In this document: positions 10,609 through 20,683 of the stretch, in pieces
How the letters are laid out: every line of letters starts with the position of its first letter
How positions within the stretch are numbered: the first letter of the stretch is position 1
Assembly (NCBI RefSeq): GCF_019243775.1
Contig: NZ_CP069157.1
Coordinates: 1,178,001-1,242,000, forward strand
Origin: Morganella morganii
Lineage (GTDB): Bacteria > Pseudomonadota > Gammaproteobacteria > Enterobacterales > Enterobacteriaceae
DNA length: 64,000 nucleotides
Direction of reading: 5' to 3'
Program-made: the position numbers and the translations under genes
The notes under the pieces: model-generated
The model's database searches: none
What the model was told of the DNA's origin: nothing
What the model saw: only the letters and a program-made list of their open reading frames with translations

Positions 10609-11190
10609 TTATACGGCGAAAGGGTCATCACCGGCATCATTATGCCACCGGTATTCAATGTGTTGTGCGATCTCCTCCGCTGCGGCCTCACCGTGGCGAT
10701 CAGCAATAAATGCCAGCGCCATATCCGTGCCCGCCGATACACCGGAAGAGGTATAAAAACGGCCGTCCGCACACCAGCGTGCTTTTTTCACCCAGTTTAC
10801 CTGTGCGGACAGAGAGGTCACCCACTGCCAGGCACGTTTATTGGATGTCGCCTGTCGGCCGTCAAGCACACCGGCCGCCGCCAGAAGGGCCGAACCGGTA
10901 CAGACAGAAAGGCACCATTGTGCATGCTGTGCCGCGGTACGCAACGCCGCGAGCATGCCCTCATCACTGACCAGCCGCCGTGTGCCCTGACCTCCCGGTA
11001 CCAGCATCAGTGCGGTTTTCTCCGGCTCAAATACCGTTGTTATTATCTGTGCCCCCTGTGAACTGGTGATCACACCACCGCTGAGAGAGCAGTAATTCAG
11101 TGTGTAATGCGGGGAACGGCCGAAAATCTCAGCAGGGCCGAACACATCCAGGGTTTCAAAATCATCGAACAGCACAATATCGGCTTGCAT
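10609..11190 (-). CDS. DJ-1/PfpI family protein
   Basis: A 193-residue single-domain DJ-1/PfpI protein, closest in style to the ThiJ/isonitrile-hydratase-like branch. Seen: N-terminal IVLFDDFETLDVFGPAEIF with the conserved acidic residue, VPGGQGTRRL, and the nucleophile elbow LSVCTGSALLAAAGVLDG with the putative catalytic Cys near residue 97. It could be a hydratase, glyoxalase-like enzyme or chaperone; the sequence does not decide. Confidence 0.8.
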   Translation of the reverse strand: MQADIVLFDDFETLDVFGPAEIFGRSPHYTLNYCSLSGGVITSSQGAQIITTVFEPEKTALMLVPGGQGTRRLVSDEGMLAALRTAAQHAQWCLSVCTGSALLAAAGVLDGRQATSNKRAWQWVTSLSAQVNWVKKARWCADGRFYTSSGVSAGTDMALAFIADRHGEAAAEEIAQHIEYRWHNDAGDDPFAV

Positions 11191-11377
11191 CAGTGTGATC
11201 TCATTTGCGGAAGGCTGCTTAAGATGTAACGCATCCGTGTAAATTATACAACAGCGGATATTTCCTGCCGGACATTGCCTTTGCGGATGTATTTCGTGGC
11301 TGAATCCCGGTGTAAATGTAACCGTTTCATTGAAAAATGTGGCGGCAAGCGATAACTTTTACTTGAACAGTGTAAAT

Positions 11378-11396
11378 GGTAATGATTATTATTGTC
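11378..11396 (+). promoter_or_regulatory. Fur box upstream of iron-uptake operon
   Basis: GGTAATGATTATTATTGTC matches the 19-bp Fur consensus at 15 positions by eye and lies 35 bases before the first gene of the iron operon. It implies repression in high iron. Confidence 0.8.
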
Positions 11397-11430
11397 AGCA
11401 CTATTTGTATAATGACAATGAGGAATCAGC

Positions 11431-11985
11431 ATGCGTATCGGGATGAGTGTGGCAGCAGCATTACTGGGCGTGGTATCAACCTCTGCCCTGGCACTGGAAT
11501 ATCCGCTCGGACAACCTGTTATCAAAAACGGTATGGAGATTCAGGGGGTGTATCTGCAGCCGATTACCATGGCAGTGGAAGGCAAACATGAAATGCACCA
11601 TCTGGCGGCGGATAAGTCAGACATCCACCTGGAAGCAGATATCCACGCCGTTGAGGAAAACCCGAACGGCTTCGCGGAAGGGGACTGGATCCCGTATCTG
11701 AAAGTGGATTACAAAGTCACCAAACTGGATGATCCGAAAAAAGCCCAGTCCGGCACCTTTATGGCGATGGTTGCCAGCGACGGCCCGCACTACGGTGAAA
11801 ACCTGAAACTGGATGGTTACGGTAAATACCGCGTCGAATACCGCATCTCTCCGCCAAGCATGAACGACAACGTGGCTTTCGGTCGCCATATCGATAAAGA
11901 AACCGGTGTTGCTCCGTGGTTTGAGCCGTTTGATGTCTCCTGGGACTTCGAGTATGCCGGTACCGGCCGCAAAGGCAGTTACTGA
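11431..11985 (+). CDS. P19/FtrA-like periplasmic iron-uptake protein
   Basis: A 184-residue exported protein of the P19/FetP/FtrA family, which binds copper and iron and helps deliver ferrous iron to an FTR1-type permease. Seen: signal peptide (about 1-22, ending ALALEYPLG), and the Met/His-rich metal site region EGKHEMHHLAADKSDIHLEADIHAVEENP, plus GHIDKET near the C-terminus. It heads a Fur-boxed operon with a cupredoxin, permease, EfeO and EfeB. A GAGGAATCAGC site precedes the ATG. Confidence 0.88.
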   Translation: MRIGMSVAAALLGVVSTSALALEYPLGQPVIKNGMEIQGVYLQPITMAVEGKHEMHHLAADKSDIHLEADIHAVEENPNGFAEGDWIPYLKVDYKVTKLDDPKKAQSGTFMAMVASDGPHYGENLKLDGYGKYRVEYRISPPSMNDNVAFGRHIDKETGVAPWFEPFDVSWDFEYAGTGRKGSY

Positions 11986-12069
11986 GTTTATTATTTAAGG
12001 AAAACAGCAGGCCGGTAACCGCGGTCTGCTGTCCGGACACCGGATGTCGCTATCCCGCTGAGGTCACTC

Positions 12070-12405
12070 ATGAAACTCGTTGTTATGGCACTGTGTTTAT
12101 CGGTGCTTTCCCTGATATCACTGCCCGCTGCAGCGGCAGAGAAATTCACTGTCGAACTGGAAATGAATAACGGCGAACTGACACCGCCGGTACTGAAGGT
12201 ACCCGCAAAAACGCCGATCCGCATTAAAATCTCTAATACCGGCACCGAACCGGTCGAATTTGAAAGCACCCAGCTGCGCAAAGAGAAAGTGCTGGCTCCG
12301 GGGGCATCTTCCGTGGTGGTGATTGCGCCGCTCAAACCCGGAAAATATACCTTTTTTGATGATTTTCATCTGTCGCATCCGGCCGGTGAGATCATCGCGG
12401 AATAA
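12070..12405 (+). CDS. Cupredoxin-like periplasmic protein (FtrB-like)
   Basis: A 111-residue exported protein with a signal peptide (about 1-23, LPAAAA-EKF) and a single cupredoxin-like beta-sandwich (PAKTPIRIKISNTGTEPVEFES...APLKPGKYTFFDDFHL). It resembles FtrB, proposed to oxidise ferrous iron for the FTR1 permease. The usual Cys ligand of type 1 copper sites is absent in this short protein, so it may bind metal by Met/His/Asp residues. Gene order (P19-like, cupredoxin, permease) matches ftrABC of Bordetella. Confidence 0.82.
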   Translation: MKLVVMALCLSVLSLISLPAAAAEKFTVELEMNNGELTPPVLKVPAKTPIRIKISNTGTEPVEFESTQLRKEKVLAPGASSVVVIAPLKPGKYTFFDDFHLSHPAGEIIAE

Positions 12406-12428
12406 GTGTCAGTTCACAGGAATTAATT

Positions 12429-13268
12429 ATGGGACAGGTTCTTTTTGTCGTCTGGCGTGAAAGCTTTGAAGCTCTGCTGGTGGTCGGCATCATTTATGCG
12501 TGGATTAAACAGCATCCGGATGCTGCCGCAGGGCGCCGCTATCTCTGGGGCGGAGTGGCACTCGGTGTTGCGCTGTCACTGTTTCTCGCACTGCTTATCT
12601 ATGGTGTGTTTAATGTGCTGGATGACAGCGGTCAGACGTACTTTATGATCGGTATGTCGCTGTTCGCGGCGGTATTGATCGTGCAGATGGTGTACTGGAT
12701 GCAGCAGCACAGCGCATCACTCAAATCCGGTATTGAGCAGGAGATGAATGACAGTGCCCGGCAGCACTCCTGGTGGGGCGCGTTGTTTATTGTGGCGATC
12801 GCGATAGCCCGTGAAGGCAGTGAAATCGTGGTGTTCCTCTCCGGTATTGTGATGGGGCTGAATGCAGACACCATGTGGTCATTTACCGGGGAAGTCGTGG
12901 CCGGTATCGCGGTAGCGGCACTGACGTTGTGGCTGTTCCTGTTCACTTACCGGAAAATTGCCTGGAAATGGTTTTTCCGCATCACCGGTATTGTGCTGTT
13001 GTTCCTTGCCTGTTCGCTGCTGCTTAAGGGAACGGAAGAAATCGTCAACCTGTTGACCGAACATGATATCGAACTGAATGATTTCCTCATCTATCCGCTG
13101 TGGGATACCACCAACTGGCTGGATGACACAGGTACCACCGGCAGCTTCCTGGCCAGCCTGTTCGGTTACCGTGCACAGCCTATCGGCCTGAGTGTCATTA
13201 CTTTTGTGGTGTACTGGCTGGTGATTATTGCGCTGTTCTGCCGCAGAGGAAAAAAACATGCGGATTAA
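12429..13268 (+). CDS. efeU: FTR1 family iron permease (EfeU/FtrC)
   Basis: A 279-residue inner-membrane permease with seven predicted helices. Two REXXE-type iron motifs are visible: RESFEA near residue 10 and REGSE near residue 122, the latter being canonical. It moves iron across the cytoplasmic membrane, probably coupled to oxidation of Fe2+ by partners in the periplasm. It starts 23 bases after the cupredoxin gene and overlaps the next gene slightly, so the operon is tightly coupled. Confidence 0.92.
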   Translation: MGQVLFVVWRESFEALLVVGIIYAWIKQHPDAAAGRRYLWGGVALGVALSLFLALLIYGVFNVLDDSGQTYFMIGMSLFAAVLIVQMVYWMQQHSASLKSGIEQEMNDSARQHSWWGALFIVAIAIAREGSEIVVFLSGIVMGLNADTMWSFTGEVVAGIAVAALTLWLFLFTYRKIAWKWFFRITGIVLLFLACSLLLKGTEEIVNLLTEHDIELNDFLIYPLWDTTNWLDDTGTTGSFLASLFGYRAQPIGLSVITFVVYWLVIIALFCRRGKKHAD

Positions 13269-14157
13269 CCGGACAGCCGTACTGATTCTGACATCACTGT
13301 TGCTCAGCGCTCCCGGCTATGCGGAAAAATACCGTGCAGGTAATCCGGATACCGGCAGTGATGTGGTGATCGCCAAAGGGGATATTCCGTCACCTGAAAA
13401 ATTCCGCCCGGTCGTGGCGGATTACATGACGATGATGGGGAAACAGACAGCTGCGGCTGAACATCAGCTGCAATTGCTGCAAAAAGCGCTGGCCGTGGGG
13501 GATATGGCAGCTGCACGGCAGGCTTATATTCAGGCACATTATGATTATGAGGTTATCCGCGCGGCAGTGGTGGTTTTCGGCCACGCTGACCGGGTGATTA
13601 ACCCTCATGCCGGCTATTTTCTCAGCCGCGAGCAGGATCCGAAATTCACCGGATTTCACCGCATCGAATATGCGCTGTTTGCTCAAAATGATCCCGCAGC
13701 CGCTCAGGCCGCCACAGCCGATCTGCTGCGCAATATTAATGACCTGAAACAGCGGATCGACGTGGAAACCCTCCCTGCGGCAAAGCTGGTGCAGTCTGCG
13801 GATGACAGTATTGAACTGATTCTCAGCACTAAACTGAGTGGTGATGAAAACCGCTACAGCCGTTCAGATCTGTCAGATATCGCCGCCAATATTGAAGGGG
13901 CCCGGCGCATTGTCAGCGGGCTGGCGCCGTTATTATCCGCAAAAACCAATGAGGCACTCAGAAAGCAGTTTGCGGGACCGGATGCGGTCATGGCCCGTTA
14001 CCGGGATACCCGGGGGCAGTATGCGGAATATGAGAAACTGACACCGGAAGATAAACAGCAACTCTATGCAGACCTGACGCTGCTGGCAGAATCTCTGGCA
14101 CAACTGCGCGCTGAACTGAAAATAGACGTGTATTACAAATACCGGAATGAACCATGA
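13258..14157 (+). CDS. efeO: EfeO, imelysin-family periplasmic iron protein
   Basis: An imelysin (M75-type) domain protein of about 299 residues. The first Met of the long frame (13228) lies inside efeU; the ATG at 13258 follows AGAGGAAAAAAAC and gives a proper signal peptide (MRINRTAVLILTSLLLSAPGYA-EKY). The HxxE motif is present in GFHRIEYALF (near residue 135). EfeO proteins deliver ferric/ferrous iron to EfeU together with EfeB. The N-terminal cupredoxin domain of E. coli EfeO is missing, which fits the separate cupredoxin gene upstream. Confidence 0.9.
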   Translation: MRINRTAVLILTSLLLSAPGYAEKYRAGNPDTGSDVVIAKGDIPSPEKFRPVVADYMTMMGKQTAAAEHQLQLLQKALAVGDMAAARQAYIQAHYDYEVIRAAVVVFGHADRVINPHAGYFLSREQDPKFTGFHRIEYALFAQNDPAAAQAATADLLRNINDLKQRIDVETLPAAKLVQSADDSIELILSTKLSGDENRYSRSDLSDIAANIEGARRIVSGLAPLLSAKTNEALRKQFAGPDAVMARYRDTRGQYAEYEKLTPEDKQQLYADLTLLAESLAQLRAELKIDVYYKYRNEP

Positions 14158-15443
14158 AACACGGCAAAGTGAATCTGACTGAGACAGAAGAGTCTGTCAG
14201 TCTCAGCAAACGAAATACCCTGAAATGGCTGGGGGCAGGGAGTGTCCTGTTGTCCGGCGGGTTACCGGCTTTTTCTGCCGCCGCAGCACCGGCGGCGTGT
14301 GATAACAGCGCGCGGCTGCGGGAAATTCCGTACCTTGGTAAACATCAGGCCGGGGTTATCACACCGGAGCAGAAAGAGGCCATTTTTCTGTCACTGAATC
14401 TGACCGTTAAAACGCTGGATGAGGTTGAGGATGTTTTCCGGCGGCTGACCGGCTGTATTGCGGAACTGACCCGCAACCGTCAGGCGGCGGCACCGGGCGA
14501 TGACAGAATGCCGCCGGCGGAATCCGGGATTCTCGGTACGGCACTGACTGCGGATGCACTGACAGTGACTGTCTCTCTCGGCCACTCTCTGTTTGATGAG
14601 CGCTTCGGCTTATCGCCACTGAAACCGCAAAAATTTACCGCCATGACGGCATTCCCGAACGACCGGCTTGATCCGGCCTGGTGCGGCGGGGATATCCTGC
14701 TGCAGTTTTGTGCCAACAGCCGTGAAACGGTGATTTATGCACTGCGTGAAGTGTTGCGCCGCCTCTCCGGCCGGGTAGCTCCGTTGTGGAAAATTGACGG
14801 TTTTCTGCCGGCCCGGGATATTGAATGCCGCACAACACCGGTTAACCTGTTTGGCTTTAAAGACGGTACCGGCAATGCCGATGCCGGTGATGATGCCCTG
14901 ATGAACGACCTGGTCTGGATCACCGGCCGGGAACCCGCCTGGGCGGAAAACGGCAGTTATCAGGCGGTACGCCTTATCCGTTTTGAGCTGGAATTCTGGG
15001 ACCGGACACCGCTGGAAGATCAGGAAAATGATTTTGGCCGTCACAAAGCCAGCGGTGCGCCGATGGGCAAAGAGCATGAGTACGACGACCCGGACTTTAA
15101 GCAGGATCCGCACGGTGACCGGGTCTTATTTGATTCCCACATGCGCCGCGCTGAACCGCGTTCCACAGAGCGACACGTGGCCAAACTGCGCCGCCGCAGC
15201 TACAGCTACTCGCTGGGGCTGACCCCGTCCGGGCAGCTGGATATGGGGCTGGTATTTATCTCCTTCCAGAAGGATTTGAAAAAAGGCTTTATCGATACAC
15301 AGAAACGGCTGAACGGTGAACCGCTTGAGCGTTACATCAAACCGTTCGGCGGCGGATACTATCTGGTATTGCCGGGGATTACCTCAGAAAAAAGCTATCT
15401 GGGCGAGGCACTGATTGCTGCCGCGAGGGATCAGGGCAGATAA
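14154..15443 (+). CDS. efeB: EfeB, Tat-exported Dyp-type heme peroxidase
   Basis: A 429-residue DyP-type peroxidase like E. coli EfeB/YcdB, which acts with EfeUO in iron uptake. Seen: GFKDGT near residue 236 with the catalytic Asp, PNDRLDP, the region around the proximal heme His, and GGGYYLVLPG at the C-terminus. The export signal reads SLSKRNTLKWLGAGSVLL, so the Tat twin-Arg is Lys-Arg, a tolerated variant. ATGA overlap with efeO indicates translational coupling; it is the last gene of the operon. Confidence 0.93.
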   Translation: MKHGKVNLTETEESVSLSKRNTLKWLGAGSVLLSGGLPAFSAAAAPAACDNSARLREIPYLGKHQAGVITPEQKEAIFLSLNLTVKTLDEVEDVFRRLTGCIAELTRNRQAAAPGDDRMPPAESGILGTALTADALTVTVSLGHSLFDERFGLSPLKPQKFTAMTAFPNDRLDPAWCGGDILLQFCANSRETVIYALREVLRRLSGRVAPLWKIDGFLPARDIECRTTPVNLFGFKDGTGNADAGDDALMNDLVWITGREPAWAENGSYQAVRLIRFELEFWDRTPLEDQENDFGRHKASGAPMGKEHEYDDPDFKQDPHGDRVLFDSHMRRAEPRSTERHVAKLRRRSYSYSLGLTPSGQLDMGLVFISFQKDLKKGFIDTQKRLNGEPLERYIKPFGGGYYLVLPGITSEKSYLGEALIAAARDQGR

Positions 15444-15468
15444 GAGGATACCGGGCGGTATCCTCACC
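15444..15468. terminator. Hairpin between efeB and convergent SDR gene
   Basis: GAGGATACC-GGG-CGGTATCCTC forms a stable stem just after efeB and before the end of the convergent gene. Confidence 0.65.
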
Positions 15469-15480
15469 TGTGCTGTTTTA

Positions 15481-16236
15481 TCAGAGCAGTGCTTCCGGGG
15501 ATTCCGGTAAAATCTGGCCGCCGTCAATAATGATGGTCTGTCCGGTGATGTATTTAGCTTCATCAGAGGCAAGGAACGCCGCAGCATAACCGATATCTTC
15601 CGGCTCACCGAGCGTGTGCGTCGGAATAGTGGCACGCATCTGGTCCAGATAGGTTTCACCCTGTGCTTTCAGTCCTTCAGTCAGGATATTGCCCGGCTGG
15701 ACTGCGTTAATGGTGATCCCGAGACGGGCATATTCCAGCGCGGCACTGCGCATAAAACCAAGCTGTGCGGCTTTGCTTGCACCGTAATGGCTCCAGCCCG
15801 GAAAGCCGGTGACCGGACCGGTAATGGAAGAGGTAATCACGATCCGGCCATATTTTTGTTCTTCCATCACACCCAGCGCGGCCTGAACCAGGAAAAACAT
15901 CCCCTTCACGTTCACCTTCTGCATGGTATCCCAGTCCTGCTCCGTCATGGATTTGATGGTGCATTGCGGGAAAATACCGGTATTTGAGCAGAGGATATCC
16001 AGACGACCGTACTTTTCTCTGACCTTACTGATAACAGCGCGGCACTGAGACTGAGAGGTTACATCCAGTGCCATAAAGTCTGTTCCCAGCTCTGCAGCGG
16101 TTGCGCTGCCGGTTTTTTCATCAATATCGGCGATAACAATGGTGGCACCGCCCTTTTTCAGCGCGGTGACGATGCCGCGCCCGATCCCTTTGGCGCCGCC
16201 GGAAACCACTGCGATTTTACCTGTCAAGTCGAACAT
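15481..16236 (-). CDS. SDR family oxidoreductase (UcpA-like)
   Basis: A 251-residue short-chain dehydrogenase. The first ATG of the frame (16266) and that at 16242 are badly spaced from the AGGAG site; the ATG at 16236 (MFDLTGK) is best. Seen: SGGAKGIGRG cofactor motif, Ser in ITSSITG, YGASKAA (YxxxK), and a C-terminus IDGGQILPES very like E. coli UcpA. The usual NNAG motif is SNTG here. Substrate unknown. Confidence 0.83.
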   Translation of the reverse strand: MFDLTGKIAVVSGGAKGIGRGIVTALKKGGATIVIADIDEKTGSATAAELGTDFMALDVTSQSQCRAVISKVREKYGRLDILCSNTGIFPQCTIKSMTEQDWDTMQKVNVKGMFFLVQAALGVMEEQKYGRIVITSSITGPVTGFPGWSHYGASKAAQLGFMRSAALEYARLGITINAVQPGNILTEGLKAQGETYLDQMRATIPTHTLGEPEDIGYAAAFLASDEAKYITGQTIIIDGGQILPESPEALL

Positions 16237-17567
16237 ATACATTCTCCTGTTTACCGGGGTTAACACTTAAGTCGTAAATCATTACAGCATGGCTGTCCCG
16301 GAATGCAATGGCAAAGCCGCCATGATTGAGGAAGTATGAGGATTGTCACACCGGTAAGTATCTGCAGGGTGAGCAGGATGTTGTAACAGATAATTGTGTC
16401 AGCGGCGCATAAAACCATTCTTATGACTGAATCGATTTTAGCAAAATAACATTTTCTGCCGTTTTAATGCTGTGCGGCAATGGATTTATCACATGGGCTG
16501 ATTATTTTCACAGTAAATATTAAATCTGAAAAATCGCAATATTGAAGTTTTAAATGCTTATCTGTCTGTCGTAGTTGGCTTATGTTGACATTAGCGACTA
16601 TACCCACAGGCAAAAACCGGCTATTTCCGTCCGGGAAGAAATAAAAAGGAAAAAATCGGGTTATAAAAAAAATAGCCAGATATCATTTTTGATTATTAAA
16701 AATAGTATTCAGTAAATTAATATTTTTCATTGTTTTATTTTGGTTTAAAGATGTCTGATAAATAAAATTGTCACAAATTAAATATATATTTAATTAATTG
16801 CAAGGTTAAAAAAAACACAGATTCAGGCCAAAAAAACAGCCATTTAGCTGTTTCCTAAAGTGAACACTTTTTTGGGCTGTCAGGCAAAAAAACGTTACGA
16901 TTTATGTCATGGAAATGTAACACTCCGGCTATAAATGGGAATCATTAACATATAAATAAATAATTTGATGATTTTTTATCCGAATTTGGCTTGGGTAAGC
17001 ACCCGGTGATAATGCGTACAGAACAACTGAACATGTTACGATCTGCCGCAAATCAGGATTGTAATGAGTAAAAAATATTCAAATCGTTAATAAACAAATA
17101 GATATAATATTTATAGTGATTTGAATCACATTGCATTTTCAGGATTGTTAAAAAAATCAGGATATTTTGCTGTAAGATGGGGCCTTGGTAAGATTAATTT
17201 TTGTCAAAATACATGCCCTTTTTTACGTGGTGGGATCATTTATACGTCTTTTTACGCAGTGATTCTTTAACAATAATGCAGCATTGATAACAAAAGATGG
17301 GAAAAAGATTGCGTTGCGCAACCAAATGTTAATCCGATTGCTGTTATTTAACAAATAATCAACATTAAGTTATTTTCATTTAACTTGAAATGAAATATAA
17401 AACATTAAAAAAGACAGAAAACCGAAAGAAGTTTGGATTGGATCACACGTTGAGAAAGTTTTTCGGGAATATTTTAAAAATATGATTTGAAATACAGTTG
17501 TTTTTAAATTTGTCGGTATAGTTAGACTTAATTTTAATATATATAAAAAGATAGGACGAGGTTTGTC
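16237..17567. other. Long AT-rich control region upstream of tdcB, no gene seen
   Basis: About 1.3 kb without a convincing reading frame. It is strongly AT-rich in its second half, suited to H-NS/IHF binding. It holds two neighbouring hairpins (AAACAGC/GCTGTTT at 16834-16853; AAAGTG/CACTTT at 16857-16870) and a good CRP site (17112-17133). In E. coli the tdc operon begins with tdcA (and divergent tdcR); neither is visible here. Confidence 0.6.
17112..17133 (+). promoter_or_regulatory. Predicted CRP-binding site
   Basis: AGTGATTTGAATCACA is a near-perfect match to the TGTGA-N6-TCACA consensus and its flanks also follow it. It lies about 435 bases before tdcB, in keeping with catabolite control of threonine breakdown, though the distance implies a long leader or a more distal promoter. 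Confidence 0.7.
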
Positions 17568-18554
17568 ATGATTACATACGATCTGCCGGTAACCATTAAA
17601 GATATCATTGATGCACAAAAAACCATCAGAGGACATGTCTATAAAACGGGTATGCCGAAGTCCAATTATTTAAGTGAAAAGTGCAACGGCACAATCCACT
17701 TAAAATTTGAGAACATGCAGCGCACAGGTTCATTTAAACTCCGTGGTGCATTTAACAAGTTAAGTTCGCTGACACCAGAAGAAAGAGCACAGGGCATCGT
17801 TGCCTGCTCAGCCGGTAACCATGCTCAGGGCGTTTCTTTATCCTGCGCTATGTTAGGTATCAACGGCAAAGTTGTTATGCCTACCGGTGCACCAAAATCC
17901 AAAATTGCAGCAACCTCAGATTACTCTGCGGAAGTTGTTCTGCACGGTAATAACTTCAATGACACGATTGCTAAAGCAAGAGAGATCATTGAGCAGGAAG
18001 GCCGTATCTTTATCCCGCCATACGATGACGAAAAAGTGATCGCAGGCCAGGGGACTATCGGTCTGGAAATCCTTGAAGATCTGTATGACGTCGATAACGT
18101 TATCGTTCCAATCGGCGGCGGCGGTCTGATTGCCGGTGTTGCAGTTGCTCTGAAATCCATCAACCCGACTATTAATGTGATCGGTGTCCAATCTGAAAAC
18201 GTTCATGGTATGGAAGCATCATATCGTGCTGGTAAAATCACGACCCATCGTGATGCCGGTACTGTGGCAGATGGTTGTGATGTTTCGACTCCGGGCAGTA
18301 TCACGTATGACATCGTGAAAGAGCTGGTGACAGACATCATTCTGGTAACAGAAGAAGAAATCCGCGAAAGCATGATTGCGTTAATCCAGCGCAACAAAGT
18401 AGTGACCGAAGGTGCCGGTGCACTGGCGTCTGCTGCGATTCTTAGCGGGAAACTGAAAAAATATATCGAACACAAGAAGACAGTCAGCATCATTTCCGGC
18501 GGGAACATTGACCTGACTCGTATCTCTGAAATTATTGGTACCCACGAAAAATAA
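17568..18554 (+). CDS. tdcB: Catabolic threonine dehydratase
   Basis: TdcB converts L-threonine to 2-oxobutyrate and ammonia using pyridoxal phosphate. The 328-residue protein matches E. coli TdcB throughout: PLP-lysine in [12 protein letters not shown] (near residue 58), the glycine-rich phosphate loop [11 protein letters not shown] (near 184), and [11 protein letters not shown] at the C-terminus. It lacks the C-terminal ACT regulatory domains of biosynthetic IlvA. It is followed 32 bases later by tdcC. Confidence 0.97.
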   Translation: MITYDLPVTIKDIIDAQKTIRGHVYKTGMPKSNYLSEKCNGTIHLKFENMQRTGSFKLRGAFNKLSSLTPEERAQGIVACSAGNHAQGVSLSCAMLGINGKVVMPTGAPKSKIAATSDYSAEVVLHGNNFNDTIAKAREIIEQEGRIFIPPYDDEKVIAGQGTIGLEILEDLYDVDNVIVPIGGGGLIAGVAVALKSINPTINVIGVQSENVHGMEASYRAGKITTHRDAGTVADGCDVSTPGSITYDIVKELVTDIILVTEEEIRESMIALIQRNKVVTEGAGALASAAILSGKLKKYIEHKKTVSIISGGNIDLTRISEIIGTHEK

Positions 18555-18586
18555 TATTTGCATAGTCTTTTAAAAGGAAAAGCAAC

Positions 18587-19915
18587 ATGAGTACTGACAA
18601 AACCCAGATTCCGGCTGAGTATAAAAGCTGGCGTAAATCGGACACGACCTGGACACTCGGTCTGTTCGGTACTGCTATAGGTGCAGGGGTACTATTCTTC
18701 CCGATCCGTGCCGGTTACGGTGGCCTGATCCCGATTCTGATCATGCTGGTTCTGGCATATCCGATTGCGTTCTTATGTCACCGTGCATTAGCACGTTTAT
18801 GTCTGTCAGGCAAAAATCCGTCAGGCGATATCACAGAAACTGTTGAAGAGCACTTTGGTAAAGGCGGTGGTGTTGTTATCACTTTCCTGTACTTCTTCGC
18901 AATCTGTCCGCTCCTGTGGATCTACGGCGTAACCATCACCAATACCTTTATGGCATTCTGGGAACAGCAGCTGGGCATGATGCCGCTGAACCGGGGTGTG
19001 GTTGCACTGATTCTGCTGTTAGCAATGGCTGTCATTATTTACTTCGGTAAAGATCTGATGGTCCGCGTCATGAGCTACCTGGTATTCCCGTTCATTGCCA
19101 GCCTGGTGCTGTTATCTCTGGCTCTGATCCCTTACTGGAACACAGCCGTATTTGAAAGCGTGAACGCAGACAGCTTCCAGCTGTTCGGTCACAGCGGTAT
19201 CCTGGTAACAGTATGGCTGGGTATTTCCATCATGGTGTTCTCTTTCAACTTCTCACCAATCGTATCTTCTTTCGTGGTATCAAAACGTGAAGAATACGAA
19301 GCGGCGTGCGGTAAAGATTTCACCGAGCAAAAAGTGAACAAAATCATCTCCCGCGCAGGTTTACTGATGGTGGGTGTGGTTATGTTCTTCGCATTCAGCT
19401 GCCTGTTCGCGCTGTCTCCGGCTAACATGGCTGAAGCGAAAGAGATGAACGTTCCTGTTCTGACTTACCTGGCTTACCACTTCAACAACGTGGGCGGCGC
19501 TAACGGTACTCTGGCGACTATCCTGGTCTGGGCTGCACCAATCATTGCACTGGTTGCAATCTTCAAATCCTTCTTCGGTCACTACCTGGGTACTCTGGAA
19601 GGTATGAACGGTCTGTTACTGAAATTTGCGTTCGGTGGCGACAAAAACAAAGTCAGCGTTGGTAAACTGAACCTGATCTCTATGGTGTTCATCATGGGTT
19701 CTACCTGGTTCATCGCTTACATCAACCCGAACATCCTGGACCTGATTGAAGCAATGGGTGCACCAATCATCGCATCACTGCTGTGCTTACTGCCAATGTA
19801 TGCTGTTAACCGCGTACCGGCTCTGAGCAAATACAAAGGTCAGGCATCTAACTACTTTGTTACCATCATCGGTCTGCTGACCATCGGTAACATCGTGTTC
19901 AAACTGTTCGTATAA
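18587..19915 (+). CDS. tdcC: Threonine/serine transporter TdcC
   Basis: TdcC imports threonine and serine with protons. The 442-residue protein has about 11 membrane helices and the family start [19 protein letters not shown]. It is the second and, here, last gene of the tdc unit: a strong terminator follows and tdcDEFG are absent from this position. Confidence 0.96.
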   Translation: MSTDKTQIPAEYKSWRKSDTTWTLGLFGTAIGAGVLFFPIRAGYGGLIPILIMLVLAYPIAFLCHRALARLCLSGKNPSGDITETVEEHFGKGGGVVITFLYFFAICPLLWIYGVTITNTFMAFWEQQLGMMPLNRGVVALILLLAMAVIIYFGKDLMVRVMSYLVFPFIASLVLLSLALIPYWNTAVFESVNADSFQLFGHSGILVTVWLGISIMVFSFNFSPIVSSFVVSKREEYEAACGKDFTEQKVNKIISRAGLLMVGVVMFFAFSCLFALSPANMAEAKEMNVPVLTYLAYHFNNVGGANGTLATILVWAAPIIALVAIFKSFFGHYLGTLEGMNGLLLKFAFGGDKNKVSVGKLNLISMVFIMGSTWFIAYINPNILDLIEAMGAPIIASLLCLLPMYAVNRVPALSKYKGQASNYFVTIIGLLTIGNIVFKLFV

Positions 19916-19937
19916 TTCTGCTGACAGTTAATGACTG

Positions 19938-19973
19938 AAAACCCGCACTCACCGGAGTGCGGGTTTTTTTTTG
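19938..19973 (+). terminator. Terminator after tdcC
   Basis: ACCCGCACTC / GAGTGCGGGT stem followed by nine T residues. Confidence 0.9.
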
Positions 19974-20062
19974 CGTTGTAATCGTGACCCCGCATCCGGA
20001 ATCAAATTCATGTTATGGTAAATAAATCATCCGGATAATAAATGGAATAAACAGGAGTCTGT

Positions 20063-20683
20063 ATGAATGTTATTGATGCCGTGCGTCAGCGCAGAGCAAC
20101 CAAGAAGTTTGATCCTGATTTTGTGATCCCGCTTAACGAGAAGAAAGCACTACTGTCACTGGCGATGGAAAATGCCCCGAGTGCCTTTAACCTTCAGCAC
20201 TGGCGGCCGCTGCTGGTGGAGGATCCGGCACAACGCCGCAATATCCGCAAAGTGGGCTGGGATCAGCCGCAGATGACGGACGCCTCCATGCTGGTGATTT
20301 TATGCGGTGATGTGGCAGCCTGGAGTTCCCGTCCCCGTGAAATCTGGCGTGATGCCGACCCGCTGGTGCGGGATTTTATGGTCAATGCGGTTGATAACTA
20401 CTATCGCGGTAAACCGGAAACCCAGCGTGATGAAATTATGCGCAGTGCCGGTATTTTTGCCCAGACGCTGATGCTGCTGGCAAAAGCGCAGGGCTATGAC
20501 AGTTGTCCGATGGACGGATTTGATTTTAATGCGGTGGCTGAAGTCATTGATCTGCCGGAAAACTATGAAATCTGCCTGATGGTGGCGATTGGTAAATCCG
20601 CCGGTGAGCCTTATCCGCGTATCGGTAAACTGCCTTTTGATCAACTGGTCAGCATTGACCGTTTTCATCCTGATATGCCGTAA
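20063..20683 (+). CDS. Nitroreductase family protein
   Basis: A 206-residue FMN-dependent nitroreductase-fold protein. Seen: the N-terminal flavin-phosphate motif RRATKKFD, the mid-region NAPSAFNLQHWRP (the usual PSSxNxQPW-like motif), and PMDGFD with the C-terminal VAIGK. An AGGAG site precedes the ATG. It would reduce quinones or nitro compounds with NAD(P)H; physiological substrate unknown. Confidence 0.86.
   Translation: MNVIDAVRQRRATKKFDPDFVIPLNEKKALLSLAMENAPSAFNLQHWRPLLVEDPAQRRNIRKVGWDQPQMTDASMLVILCGDVAAWSSRPREIWRDADPLVRDFMVNAVDNYYRGKPETQRDEIMRSAGIFAQTLMLLAKAQGYDSCPMDGFDFNAVAEVIDLPENYEICLMVAIGKSAGEPYPRIGKLPFDQLVSIDRFHPDMP

Noticed and set aside
16237-17567. A tdcA or tdcR gene hidden in the tdcB leader
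   Set aside because: No reading frame of useful length with LysR-type features appears on either strand.
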